Shown here piece after piece: positions 6,798 to 14,489 of a stretch of DNA of 24,172 nt (within the stretch, counting starts at the first letter, position 1; the number at the start of each line of letters is the position of its first letter). The notes below the pieces were generated by a model. The model saw only the letters and a list, made by a program, of their open reading frames with translations. It was not told the origin of the DNA and made no database searches. Location of the stretch: contig JAYYZE010000004.1 in the NCBI GenBank assembly GCA_036340235.1, positions 1 to 24,172 of the forward strand. The letters run 5' to 3'. The DNA is from GCA-2862585 sp036340235 (GTDB lineage Bacteria; Bacteroidota; Bacteroidia; Flavobacteriales; UBA7312). Position numbers and translations under genes: made by a program.

Positions 6798-7796
6798 ATG
6801 AGGACTACAACGTCGCTTTCTGAGTTCATTGCCGAATCTACAAGTCTCAATCCCGAAGATGCTCATCATCCCGCGCAGCTCTTAAATGACATTTCTAGAG
6901 CTGGAAACAAGATAAGTAAACAGATAAATATTGCTGGATTAACTGATATCTTGGGTGATTTAGGAAATGTAAATGTGCAAGGCGAAATTGTAAAAAAATT
7001 GGATCTATTTGCTAATGATACCTTCATTCAATCGCTTAGATCCATTTCACACTGTGCCGCCATCGTTTCAGAAGAAAATGAAGAGATTATAGTATTGAAT
7101 GATACGCCAGACAAAGAGGGTGAATTTTTATTTTGCTTGGATCCCTTAGATGGCTCATCAAATATTGATGTCAATATTTCCGTAGGCACTATTTTTTCCG
7201 TTTATAGAAGGACGAATTCAAAGAAAAAAGTAACTAAAGAAGAATTTTTTGTTCAAGGAAACGAACAAGTGATGGCTGGCTACATCATTTACAGCTCATC
7301 AACAATGTTAGTTTTCACTACAGGCAATGGGGTCAATGGGTTCACCTTAGAACCGTCGACAGAAACATTCTACCTCTCTCACCCTGACATTAAAACGCCA
7401 AGCAATGGTGAAATCTTTTCTATTAATGAGGGGAATGACCATTTGGTACCTGAAGGTGTGAGACGTTATACCCAATTTTGTCACGAAACTTCAAACGGCA
7501 AACGCACTCACACAGCCCGCTTTATGGGTTCTTTAGTAGCTGATTTTCACAGAAACATGCTCAAAGGAGGCATCTATATATATCCTACTACTGCGGCTGC
7601 TCCAAATGGCAGACTTCGATTGCTTTATGAATGCGCTCCACTGGCCTGGATAATCGAACAAGCCGGGGGAAAAGCATCTGATGGATTTGAAAGAATACTA
7701 GATATTCGAACTCAAGATCTTCATCAAAGAGTACCACTGTTTATTGGATCTAGTCAAATGGTAGAAAAGGCCGAGCAATACATGTTAAATCATTGA
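6798..7796 (+). CDS. fbp: Class 1 fructose-1,6-bisphosphatase
   Basis: FBPase hydrolyses fructose 1,6-bisphosphate to fructose 6-phosphate, the committed step of gluconeogenesis, using Mg2+ in the cytoplasm. The 332 residues are the normal class 1 length. The metal-binding acidic pair is in SEEN (91-94). The signature DPLDGSSNID (115-124) carries the catalytic acidic residues. Substrate and phosphate contacts lie in 'RFMGSLVADFHRNM' (241-254) and 'GRLRLLYECAPLAWIIEQAG' (271-290). The conserved end 'LHQRVPLFIGS' (308-318) is present. It is the first gene of a + strand pair with mfd (4 nt overlap) and is divergent from the GNAT-aspartate kinase pair, a neighbourhood common in Flavobacteriia. 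Nothing is missing or unusual. Confidence 0.97.
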   Translation: MRTTTSLSEFIAESTSLNPEDAHHPAQLLNDISRAGNKISKQINIAGLTDILGDLGNVNVQGEIVKKLDLFANDTFIQSLRSISHCAAIVSEENEEIIVLNDTPDKEGEFLFCLDPLDGSSNIDVNISVGTIFSVYRRTNSKKKVTKEEFFVQGNEQVMAGYIIYSSSTMLVFTTGNGVNGFTLEPSTETFYLSHPDIKTPSNGEIFSINEGNDHLVPEGVRRYTQFCHETSNGKRTHTARFMGSLVADFHRNMLKGGIYIYPTTAAAPNGRLRLLYECAPLAWIIEQAGGKASDGFERILDIRTQDLHQRVPLFIGSSQMVEKAEQYMLNH

Positions 7797-10700
7797 AAGC
7801 TAATCAGTTAAAAAACAATTATTTAACGCATCCATGCCTTTCATCAATGACGCACTGTTTTGAGGAAAAAACAGATGCTAAATTTCAGATCAAACATATG
7901 GTTGGATCACAACACGCTCTTGTGGCCGCAAATAGCATTAAAGAGATAAATCGACCACAGTTTTTTATACTTCAAGATAAAGAAGAAGCCAATTACTTCA
8001 TAAACGACTTAGAAACTCTGACTAATAGCCCCATACTCTATTATCCCAGTTCGTATAGAAGACCTTATCAACTTGAAGAAACTGATAATGCCAACATTTT
8101 ACTTCGAACCGAAGTGCTGAATAACTTAAATCAAAGAAAATGCCCCATAATTATTAGCTATCCAGAAGCAATTTTTGAGAAAGTAATTAGTCAAGAGCAA
8201 TTAAAAAATTACTCTTTAGACATCAAACAGAATGATCAAATCGCTATTGAATTTTTAAACGATTGCCTAGAAGACTATCAGTTTCAACGAGTAGATTTTG
8301 TTATTGAACCAGGCCAATATTCCATTCGCGGAGGTATTGTCGATGTATTTTCATTTTCTAGTGAATTACCCTTCAGAATAGAGTTTTTCGACCAAGAGGT
8401 GGAAAGCATAAGAACCTTTGATATAAACACTCAACTTTCTTTAGAAAAACAAAAAAAGATTAGCATTGTTCCGCGTTTTCCAGCATTGAGTGATAATGCC
8501 AAAGAAAGTATTTTAGAATTTCTGCCTAAAAACTCCAAAATTTGGATTAAAGATGTCGAATCAACAAAAGAGGCATTAAATAAACTATTCGAAAAATCTA
8601 CTACCCATTTCGATAGTTTGAAAAATAATACCATAAAGCACATTGATCCTGTAAGATTATTTTTAGATGGCGACACCTTTATCAATCAGCTCAATCAATT
8701 TGGCGTAGTAGAATTTGGACAGAGTTTTCATTACAAAACCGATCAAGTGTATGAATTTCGATCTTCCCCACAGCCGATATTTAATAAGCAATTCGATTTG
8801 CTAATAGACGATTTGGAAGATGCTCATTCTAAGGGTTACAACAATTACATACTTTGCTCTGGAAAAGAGCAAAAAGAGCGCTTTGAAAATATCATAAAAG
8901 ACCATCAAAGGGAAGTATATTTTACCCCTCTTATATTACCCCTCAGTCAGGGCTTTATTGACCACCAAAGAAAGATATGTTGCTACACCGATCATCAACT
9001 TTTTGAACGGTTCCATAAGTTCAGACAAAAAACCAGATTTGCCGATAAACAAGCTATTTCACTGCAACAACTTAATAATTTGCAAGCAGGTGATTTCGTG
9101 ACACACATTGATCATGGTATTGGCAAGTTCGCTGGTTTACACACTATTAAAGTAAATAATAGACAACAAGAAGCTATTAAACTTATTTACAAGGATAAAG
9201 ATGTTCTCTTTATTAGTATTCACTCATTGCATAAAATTGCCAAGTATAGTGGTAAAGATGGTGTTGAACCTACAATCAACAAAATAGGCTCTGGAGCTTG
9301 GCATAAAACAAAATCCAAAACTAAAAAAAGAGTCAAATCTGTGGCTTATGACCTTATCAAATTATATGCTAAACGAAAAGAACAAAAGGGCTTTGAATTT
9401 TCACCAGATAGTTTTCTACAGCACGAGCTAGAAGCCTCCTTTATCTACGAAGATACTCCAGACCAATTAAAAGCCACAAATGATGTAAAAAAAGACATGG
9501 AAAATATTATCCCCATGGACAGATTAATTTGTGGTGACGTGGGGTTTGGAAAGACTGAGGTAGCTATTCGTGCTGCTTTCAAGGCGGTTTCCGACAATAA
9601 ACAAGTAGCAATATTGGTTCCTACTACCATATTGGCCATGCAACATGCCAAAACGTTCAAAAACAGACTAAAAGACCTGCCTTGTAGAGTCGATTACATT
9701 AACCGATTCAGAACCACTAAAGAACAAAAAAAAATTATCAAAGAAACAGCAGAAGGCAAAATTGATATTTTAATTGGTACGCACCGTATCGTTGGAAAAG
9801 ACGTTGTTTTCAAAGACTTAGGATTACTTATCATTGACGAGGAGCAAAAGTTTGGTGTCGCCGTAAAAGATAAGTTAAAAACCATGAGATCTAACATTGA
9901 TACACTTACCTTAAGTGCTACCCCTATTCCAAGAACACTACAATTTTCACTCATGGGCGCTCGCGATTTATCCATTATCAATACCCCACCTCCTAATCGA
10001 TTTCCAGTAGAAACACAAGTAAACACTTTTGACGAAGAACTTATTCGTGACGCCATATCCTACGAAATTTCAAGAGGCGGACAAGTCTATTTCGTTCACA
10101 ACAGAATCGATAATATCAAAGAAGTGGCAGGACTTATTCAACGGCTTTGTCCGGATGCAAAGGTCGGAGTTGGCCATGGGCAAATGGAGGGTAAAAAATT
10201 AGAGGAAATAATGCTATCGTTCATGGATAATGAATTTGATGTATTGGTATCTACAACTATTATTGAAAGCGGGCTAGATATTACTAATGCCAATACTATC
10301 ATTATCAATAATGCCAACTTTTTCGGACTTAGCGATCTTCATCAAATGCGTGGCAGGGTGGGTCGATCAAATAAAAAATCTTTTTGTTATCTGATTGCTC
10401 CTCCATCCTATTCACTAACAGCCGATGCCAGAAAGCGACTAAATGCTCTAGAACAATTTTCCGAACTAGGAAGTGGTTTTAATATTTCCATGCGTGATCT
10501 TGACATCAGAGGAGCTGGTGATTTACTAGGCGCCGAACAAAGTGGCTTTATTAGTGACATCGGATTTGAGATGTACCAAAAAATACTTAACGAAGCACTT
10601 GCCGAATTAAAAGAAGATGAGTTTAAAGACTTATATGATGAAGAAAGCAAATCAACCAACATCGATTGTCAACTAGTTACAGATATGGAAATTTTAATTC

Positions 10701-11110
10701 CTAACCATTACGTTAATAGTGTTAGCGAACGACTAAAGCTTTACAACGATTTAGCGAGCTTCAAAAGTGTTGAAGAATTACAAACCTTTAAAATACAACT
10801 GACAGATCGTTTTGGTGCCATTCCTAGCCAAGTATTAGAATTGATAAGATCGGTTACATTGAGGTGGCTAGGCAGTGAGCTAGGGTTCCATCGTTTATCT
10901 TTAAAAAGTAATCAGTTTACGGCTTACTTTCCTGAAGAAAACGATCCCTATTTTCAAACCAAAACCTTTGGCAACATTTTAGACTATTTCAAAAAACACC
11001 ACCAAAATTGTCAAATAAAAGAATTAAATGGTAAGCTCATCTTTAGAGCGCAAAACATCGGTTCAATTCAGGCCGCCATTGAACTATGTCAACAATTAGC
11101 CATAAATTAA
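7793..11110 (+). CDS. mfd: Transcription-repair coupling factor Mfd
   Basis: Mfd is a DNA translocase that pushes RNA polymerase off DNA lesions and recruits UvrA for nucleotide excision repair. The 1105 residues show the full order: a UvrB-homology N-terminus (about 20-350, with 'SIRGGIVDVFSF'), the RNA-polymerase-interacting domain (about 430-520, 'AGDFVTHIDHGIGKFAG'), and the RecG-like translocase with Walker A GDVGFGKT (581-588), Walker B DEEQ (682-685) and 'SATPIPRTLQFSLMG'. These are followed by 'STTIIESGLDI', 'MRGRVGRS' and the C-terminal autoinhibitory domain. The assigned start is a TTG that overlaps the fbp stop. It is preferred because the residues after it ('LKNNYLTHP') look like the usual Mfd N-terminus; the first ATG in frame is at 7847 and would remove 18 residues. 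Co-transcription with fbp is likely. Identity is secure, the exact start moderately so. Confidence 0.96.
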   Translation: MKANQLKNNYLTHPCLSSMTHCFEEKTDAKFQIKHMVGSQHALVAANSIKEINRPQFFILQDKEEANYFINDLETLTNSPILYYPSSYRRPYQLEETDNANILLRTEVLNNLNQRKCPIIISYPEAIFEKVISQEQLKNYSLDIKQNDQIAIEFLNDCLEDYQFQRVDFVIEPGQYSIRGGIVDVFSFSSELPFRIEFFDQEVESIRTFDINTQLSLEKQKKISIVPRFPALSDNAKESILEFLPKNSKIWIKDVESTKEALNKLFEKSTTHFDSLKNNTIKHIDPVRLFLDGDTFINQLNQFGVVEFGQSFHYKTDQVYEFRSSPQPIFNKQFDLLIDDLEDAHSKGYNNYILCSGKEQKERFENIIKDHQREVYFTPLILPLSQGFIDHQRKICCYTDHQLFERFHKFRQKTRFADKQAISLQQLNNLQAGDFVTHIDHGIGKFAGLHTIKVNNRQQEAIKLIYKDKDVLFISIHSLHKIAKYSGKDGVEPTINKIGSGAWHKTKSKTKKRVKSVAYDLIKLYAKRKEQKGFEFSPDSFLQHELEASFIYEDTPDQLKATNDVKKDMENIIPMDRLICGDVGFGKTEVAIRAAFKAVSDNKQVAILVPTTILAMQHAKTFKNRLKDLPCRVDYINRFRTTKEQKKIIKETAEGKIDILIGTHRIVGKDVVFKDLGLLIIDEEQKFGVAVKDKLKTMRSNIDTLTLSATPIPRTLQFSLMGARDLSIINTPPPNRFPVETQVNTFDEELIRDAISYEISRGGQVYFVHNRIDNIKEVAGLIQRLCPDAKVGVGHGQMEGKKLEEIMLSFMDNEFDVLVSTTIIESGLDITNANTIIINNANFFGLSDLHQMRGRVGRSNKKSFCYLIAPPSYSLTADARKRLNALEQFSELGSGFNISMRDLDIRGAGDLLGAEQSGFISDIGFEMYQKILNEALAELKEDEFKDLYDEESKSTNIDCQLVTDMEILIPNHYVNSVSERLKLYNDLASFKSVEELQTFKIQLTDRFGAIPSQVLELIRSVTLRWLGSELGFHRLSLKSNQFTAYFPEENDPYFQTKTFGNILDYFKKHHQNCQIKELNGKLIFRAQNIGSIQAAIELCQQLAIN

Positions 11111-11121
11111 AAAAAACTACC

Positions 11122-11129
11122 TAATTTTG
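11122..11129 (+). promoter_or_regulatory. Putative -7 promoter element for the secreted deiminase
   Basis: TAATTTTG followed by C is a perfect match to the Bacteroidota TAnnTTTG element. It ends 24 nt before the deiminase ATG, within the 43 bp gap after mfd, so the deiminase probably has its own promoter. There is no TTG at a good -33 distance. Confidence 0.45.
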
Positions 11130-11153
11130 CACACAACCCAATAACTTAATGAG

Positions 11154-13010
11154 ATGAGATTTTTATTTGTTTTGCTTTTCGTTCATACTATTGCTTTTGC
11201 CCAGTCATTGCCCAAAGGATTTGCCGAAAATGAAAGAAAAAGTGGCTTTTTGCCTTCAATAGGTATTTTTGACAACCCATACCAACAACGATCCACTCAA
11301 AACAACGTATTCACAACGCCACCTTCTGAACAGGTTAGAACAATGGCCGAATGGGAAGAAATACAAGCCCTTACCATTACCTGGAGTACTGGATACAGTA
11401 TTGAAGAAGAAGCGATCTTGTCTCAAATAGTTGCCAATGCAGTGCAACAAGCCCAAGTGATTATTATTTGTGAAAACGAAAGTGAGGTATTAAACTATCT
11501 GCAAAGCGAAAATATTCCCACTGACAATGTCAGTTGCATAGAATCAATGTTCAACAACATTTGGATTCGCGATTATGGACAAAATAGCGTTTACAAAAAT
11601 GACGTTGATGAACTCATACTTGTAGATTGGATTTACAACAGAAACCGTCCATTCGACGATTTAGTGCCAGATCAAATTGCCAACTTCTTAAACATCGACT
11701 TGTATGCGACCTCCGAATCGCCATGGGACTTAATGAGTACGGGCGGCAATTTTATGAGTGATGGTATGGGTCTTGGCTTTTCCTCTGAGCTTATAATTGA
11801 CGAAAATAGTGGTGGTTATGCCTGGGAAGGATTAGAGGGTAACGTCTTCTTCCCAAACCATTCCGAAGAAGAAATAAATACTATACTCAACGAGTTTATG
11901 GGCATTGAAGAATATATTTTGATGGAAACTTTACCTTATGATGGTATTCACCATATCGACATGCACATGAAGTTAATAGATGAAGAGACCCTACTGGTAG
12001 CTGAATACCCGGAGGGTGTAGCTGATGGCCCACAAATTGAAGCTAACCTGCAATACGTTTTAGAAAATTACACTTCCTCTTTCGGCACACCATTTAAAGT
12101 GATAAGAATTCCAAGTCCTCCAAGCACATCAGGCAATTACCCGGATGACAATGGTTATTATAGAACATATACCAACTCTGTTTTTGTTAATAATACAGTT
12201 TTAGTGCCATTTTACAGAACAGAGTACGACACCATCGCTCAGCGTATTTATGAAGAGGCTCTACCTGGATACAACATTGTAGGAATTGATGTTGATAATC
12301 AAGGCCAAAACTTAATCTCGTATAGTGGGGCCATACATTGTATTACGCATTCAGTTGGTGTTGACCAACCCCTTTTGATTCAACACCAATCTTTGTTAAA
12401 TACTTACCCATTAGATGAATATATTTTTAATGCCAATATACAACACAAAACAGGTATTGAAACAGCCACTCTGTTTTGGACAGATGACTTAGCTAACGGC
12501 TACCAAGCTATTGATATGTCTAACAACGAGGGCAACAACTGGCAAGGCATTTTAAATGAATCCATTGAATTACCTGCCACCATATATTATTACATACAAG
12601 CGACTGCCTTCTCAGGTAAAACACAAGTAAGACCCTTGCCAGCACCTGAGGGCTACTTCGATTTTAACATTTTTGAAGATACTATTTCGGAGCCTGTAGA
12701 TACGATCACAGAACCGATTGACACCACATCTTACGCCTACGACTTAACCCCATTCGATATCGACTTAGGAGTTTATCCAAATCCAGCCTCTGCCCTAACG
12801 TGTATTCCCATAGAAAGTACCAAGGCCTTTAATGCAAAGTTGTATTTAACCGACATTCTTGGCAAAGAAGTTGCCCAAATTCATCAAGGTCAGGTTAAGG
12901 CACCCAAAACCAACTTCTTTATTAGAGCTAATGAGTTTACACCTGGGGTTTACTTTATTACCTTAGAGCTCAACGCAAAGGTGTTAAGAAAGAAATTGAT
13001 TATCAAATAA
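11154..13010 (+). CDS. Secreted agmatine/peptidylarginine deiminase-family enzyme with T9SS sorting domain
   Basis: This 618-residue exported protein belongs to the guanidino-group-modifying superfamily (PAD_porph/agmatine deiminase family), which hydrolyses guanidino groups to ureido groups and ammonia. After a signal peptide (1-16) the catalytic barrel spans about 58-410: Asp140 in WIRDYG, His267 and Asp269 in HIDMHMK, Asn341 in 'RTYTNSVFV' and the nucleophile Cys396 in GAIHCITH. At 161-169 it reads YNRNRPFDD; agmatine deiminases have an NAWGG-type segment at this place, while Porphyromonas PPAD has an RxR pair that binds a peptide C-terminus (from memory). An Ig-like stretch (about 420-505), a Pro/Thr/Asp linker (about 508-530) and a type A T9SS tail (YPNPA at 541-545) follow. 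This layout equals PPAD more than cytosolic agmatine deiminase. It could act on peptides, free arginine or agmatine outside the cell. Family and export are firm, the substrate is inference. Confidence 0.88.
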   Translation: MRFLFVLLFVHTIAFAQSLPKGFAENERKSGFLPSIGIFDNPYQQRSTQNNVFTTPPSEQVRTMAEWEEIQALTITWSTGYSIEEEAILSQIVANAVQQAQVIIICENESEVLNYLQSENIPTDNVSCIESMFNNIWIRDYGQNSVYKNDVDELILVDWIYNRNRPFDDLVPDQIANFLNIDLYATSESPWDLMSTGGNFMSDGMGLGFSSELIIDENSGGYAWEGLEGNVFFPNHSEEEINTILNEFMGIEEYILMETLPYDGIHHIDMHMKLIDEETLLVAEYPEGVADGPQIEANLQYVLENYTSSFGTPFKVIRIPSPPSTSGNYPDDNGYYRTYTNSVFVNNTVLVPFYRTEYDTIAQRIYEEALPGYNIVGIDVDNQGQNLISYSGAIHCITHSVGVDQPLLIQHQSLLNTYPLDEYIFNANIQHKTGIETATLFWTDDLANGYQAIDMSNNEGNNWQGILNESIELPATIYYYIQATAFSGKTQVRPLPAPEGYFDFNIFEDTISEPVDTITEPIDTTSYAYDLTPFDIDLGVYPNPASALTCIPIESTKAFNAKLYLTDILGKEVAQIHQGQVKAPKTNFFIRANEFTPGVYFITLELNAKVLRKKLIIK

Positions 13011-13103
13011 TCCTTACTTAAGTACGACACTTCCGTTATTGTAATTCATATATTAGCAGATGGCTTGTATTTCGAATACCTCAACTCTCTGTCGTTAGAT
13101 TTT

Positions 13104-13130
13104 GCTAGAAAGAGAAGTTATATTTCTAGC
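13104..13130. terminator. Inverted repeat between convergent genes, possible terminator
   Basis: A perfect 8-bp stem, GCTAGAAA (13104-13111) and TTTCTAGC (13123-13130), flanks an 11 nt loop. It covers the TAG stop of the permease gene on the minus strand and lies in the 115 bp convergent gap after the deiminase. A U-run is lacking on either strand, so termination is inferred from position and symmetry. The rest of the gap (13011-13103) shows nothing else that I recognise. Confidence 0.35.
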
Positions 13131-14367
13131 GTCTTATGGCCTCTACTGGATCTAATTTAGAAGCCGAAATGGCAGGTACAATACCTGAAATTATGCCTAT
13201 GACCACAGAAATCAATATGCCGAGAACAATGTTTTCCAATGAAAGGTTAATCGCAAAATCAGTAAAATTTGATACAAATTGAGTTAGGCCAAAAACAGAA
13301 AGTAATCCAAGTAAACCACCAATTATGCATAAGAATACGGCTTCAAATAAAAACTGATGTAAAATAAAGCTATTTTTTGCTCCTAATGACTTTTGTATAC
13401 CAATAAGTTTAGTACGCTCCTTTACAGAAACAAACATAATATTAGCAATACCAAAACCACCCACTAGTATTGAGAAGCCCCCTATTAACCATCCAGCTAA
13501 GCCTATAACCGAAAATACACTATCCAACTGATTACTTATCAAGCTTATTTCATTCATTGCAAAATTGTCAGAAGCCATTGGTTTCAACCTCCTTATTGAG
13601 CGCATGATACCTGTAATCTCAGAACGTAGTTGTTCCAAACTAACGCCCTCTTTTGCTTTGGCTATGATAGTGGGGTTACCTCTTCGTTTATTAATCAAAC
13701 GTTGTCCGAAGGCTATGGGTAGTACGGCAGAAACATCCAGGGAATTTCCTATTATGTCTTCTCCTTCGCGCTCAAATACCCCGATAACTTTAGCTTTTTC
13801 ACCTCGAATTTTGATGGTTTGACCAATAACATCTACTCTGTTAAAAAGTGCTCTTACCACATCGTTTCCAATAATTACAAGATTTTTGCTACTAGCCATT
13901 TCTTGTTCTGTAAAATAACGTCCTGAGGATAAATCAAAGCTACGTATATATTGCCAATCAAAAGAAACAGCCAAAACATCAACCCCTTGGACAATATTAT
14001 TGTTGTGAGAAAGTGTTCTATTGGCACTTGTAATAAAAGCAATGGCCTCACTGCGTTTTGATTTGGCAGCTAGTTTAGTCATTTCAGAAATATCTACTTC
14101 AGGACGACTCATAAAATCCCACCATTTGTACTCTTCACCATCAGACGAGCCCCATGGCCATTTTTGAATGTATAATACATCACTGCCTAATTTGTTGATA
14201 CTTTTGCGTACATTATCCTCCAAGGAGTCCACTACTGTAAAGACAGAAATGATAGCTAAAATACCGATAGTAACCCCTAGTAATGAAAGTAAGGTGCGAA
14301 GTTTATTATTACTTATAGCGTGCCAAGCAAATCGGATGGCTTCGGAAAATAATCGAAGGTAAGGCAT
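13126..14367 (-). CDS. MacB/FtsX-type ABC transporter permease
   Basis: This is an inner-membrane permease of the MacB/LolE (type VII ABC) class, which uses ATP-driven conformational movement to shift substrates or lipoproteins in the periplasm. With the ATG at 14367 it is 413 residues. One membrane helix lies near the N-terminus (after 'AISNNKLRTLLSLLGVTIGI'). A periplasmic MacB-core domain of about 200-220 residues follows, then three C-terminal helices carrying the FtsX signature ('ERTKLIGIQKSLGAKNSFIL') and ending 'ISASKLDPVEAIRR'. A longer reading from 14424 adds 19 hydrophobic residues, but two promoter-like elements fall inside that extension and 'MPYLRLFSEAIRFAW' is a typical family start, so the shorter form is preferred. 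The partner ATPase and membrane-fusion protein are not in the window. The substrate cannot be told; many Bacteroidota orphans of this type are simply labelled antimicrobial-peptide or macrolide permeases. Confidence 0.88.
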   Translation of the reverse strand: MPYLRLFSEAIRFAWHAISNNKLRTLLSLLGVTIGILAIISVFTVVDSLEDNVRKSINKLGSDVLYIQKWPWGSSDGEEYKWWDFMSRPEVDISEMTKLAAKSKRSEAIAFITSANRTLSHNNNIVQGVDVLAVSFDWQYIRSFDLSSGRYFTEQEMASSKNLVIIGNDVVRALFNRVDVIGQTIKIRGEKAKVIGVFEREGEDIIGNSLDVSAVLPIAFGQRLINKRRGNPTIIAKAKEGVSLEQLRSEITGIMRSIRRLKPMASDNFAMNEISLISNQLDSVFSVIGLAGWLIGGFSILVGGFGIANIMFVSVKERTKLIGIQKSLGAKNSFILHQFLFEAVFLCIIGGLLGLLSVFGLTQFVSNFTDFAINLSLENIVLGILISVVIGIISGIVPAISASKLDPVEAIRR

Positions 14368-14384
14368 GTCAATTATTAGTATCT

Positions 14385-14402
14385 CAAAGATATACAAAAT
14401 TA
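14385..14402 (-). promoter_or_regulatory. Two adjacent -7-like elements upstream of the permease
   Basis: On the minus strand, TATCTTTG (14385-14392) and TAATTTTG (14395-14402) both match TAnnTTTG perfectly. The nearer one would start transcription about 12 nt before the ATG at 14367. Their position argues against the longer permease start at 14424. A -33 TTG is not evident for either. Confidence 0.4.
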
Positions 14403-14427
14403 AGTTACTGAAAGTTATTAACACCGA

Positions 14428-14435
14428 TAAGTTTG
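14428..14435 (+). promoter_or_regulatory. Putative -7 promoter element for the purH-mre cluster
   Basis: TAAGTTTG is a perfect TAnnTTTG match. It predicts a start near 14441 and a leader of about 49 nt before purH. As the next gaps downstream are only 11 and 14 nt, this may drive purH and the whole rod-shape cluster. A -33 TTG was not found at the usual spacing. Confidence 0.45.
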
Positions 14436-14478
14436 TGTTTGAAAGTCAATTAGTAATTAGGTAATATTGTAAGAAATT

Positions 14479-14483
14479 AGGAG
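14479..14483 (+). promoter_or_regulatory. Shine-Dalgarno site for purH
   Basis: AGGAG ends 6 nt before the purH ATG at 14490. Bacteroidota genes mostly lack Shine-Dalgarno sites, and the other starts in this window do not show one this strong, so it both fixes the start and is unusual here. Confidence 0.6.
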
Positions 14484-14489
14484 AAATAG

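Noticed and set aside
9694..10056. Antisense ORF of 120 codons inside mfd
   Set aside because: It covers the Mfd helicase motifs on the opposite strand, shows no domain, and has no promoter or start context of its own.
12690..12735. Possible repeat array in the deiminase linker (PVDT/PIDT units)
   Set aside because: There are only two or three short degenerate copies; this is a normal Pro/Thr/Asp linker before a T9SS sorting domain.
13565..13822. + strand ORF of 85 codons opposite the permease
   Set aside because: It is the shadow of an intact permease frame and its translation is low in information.
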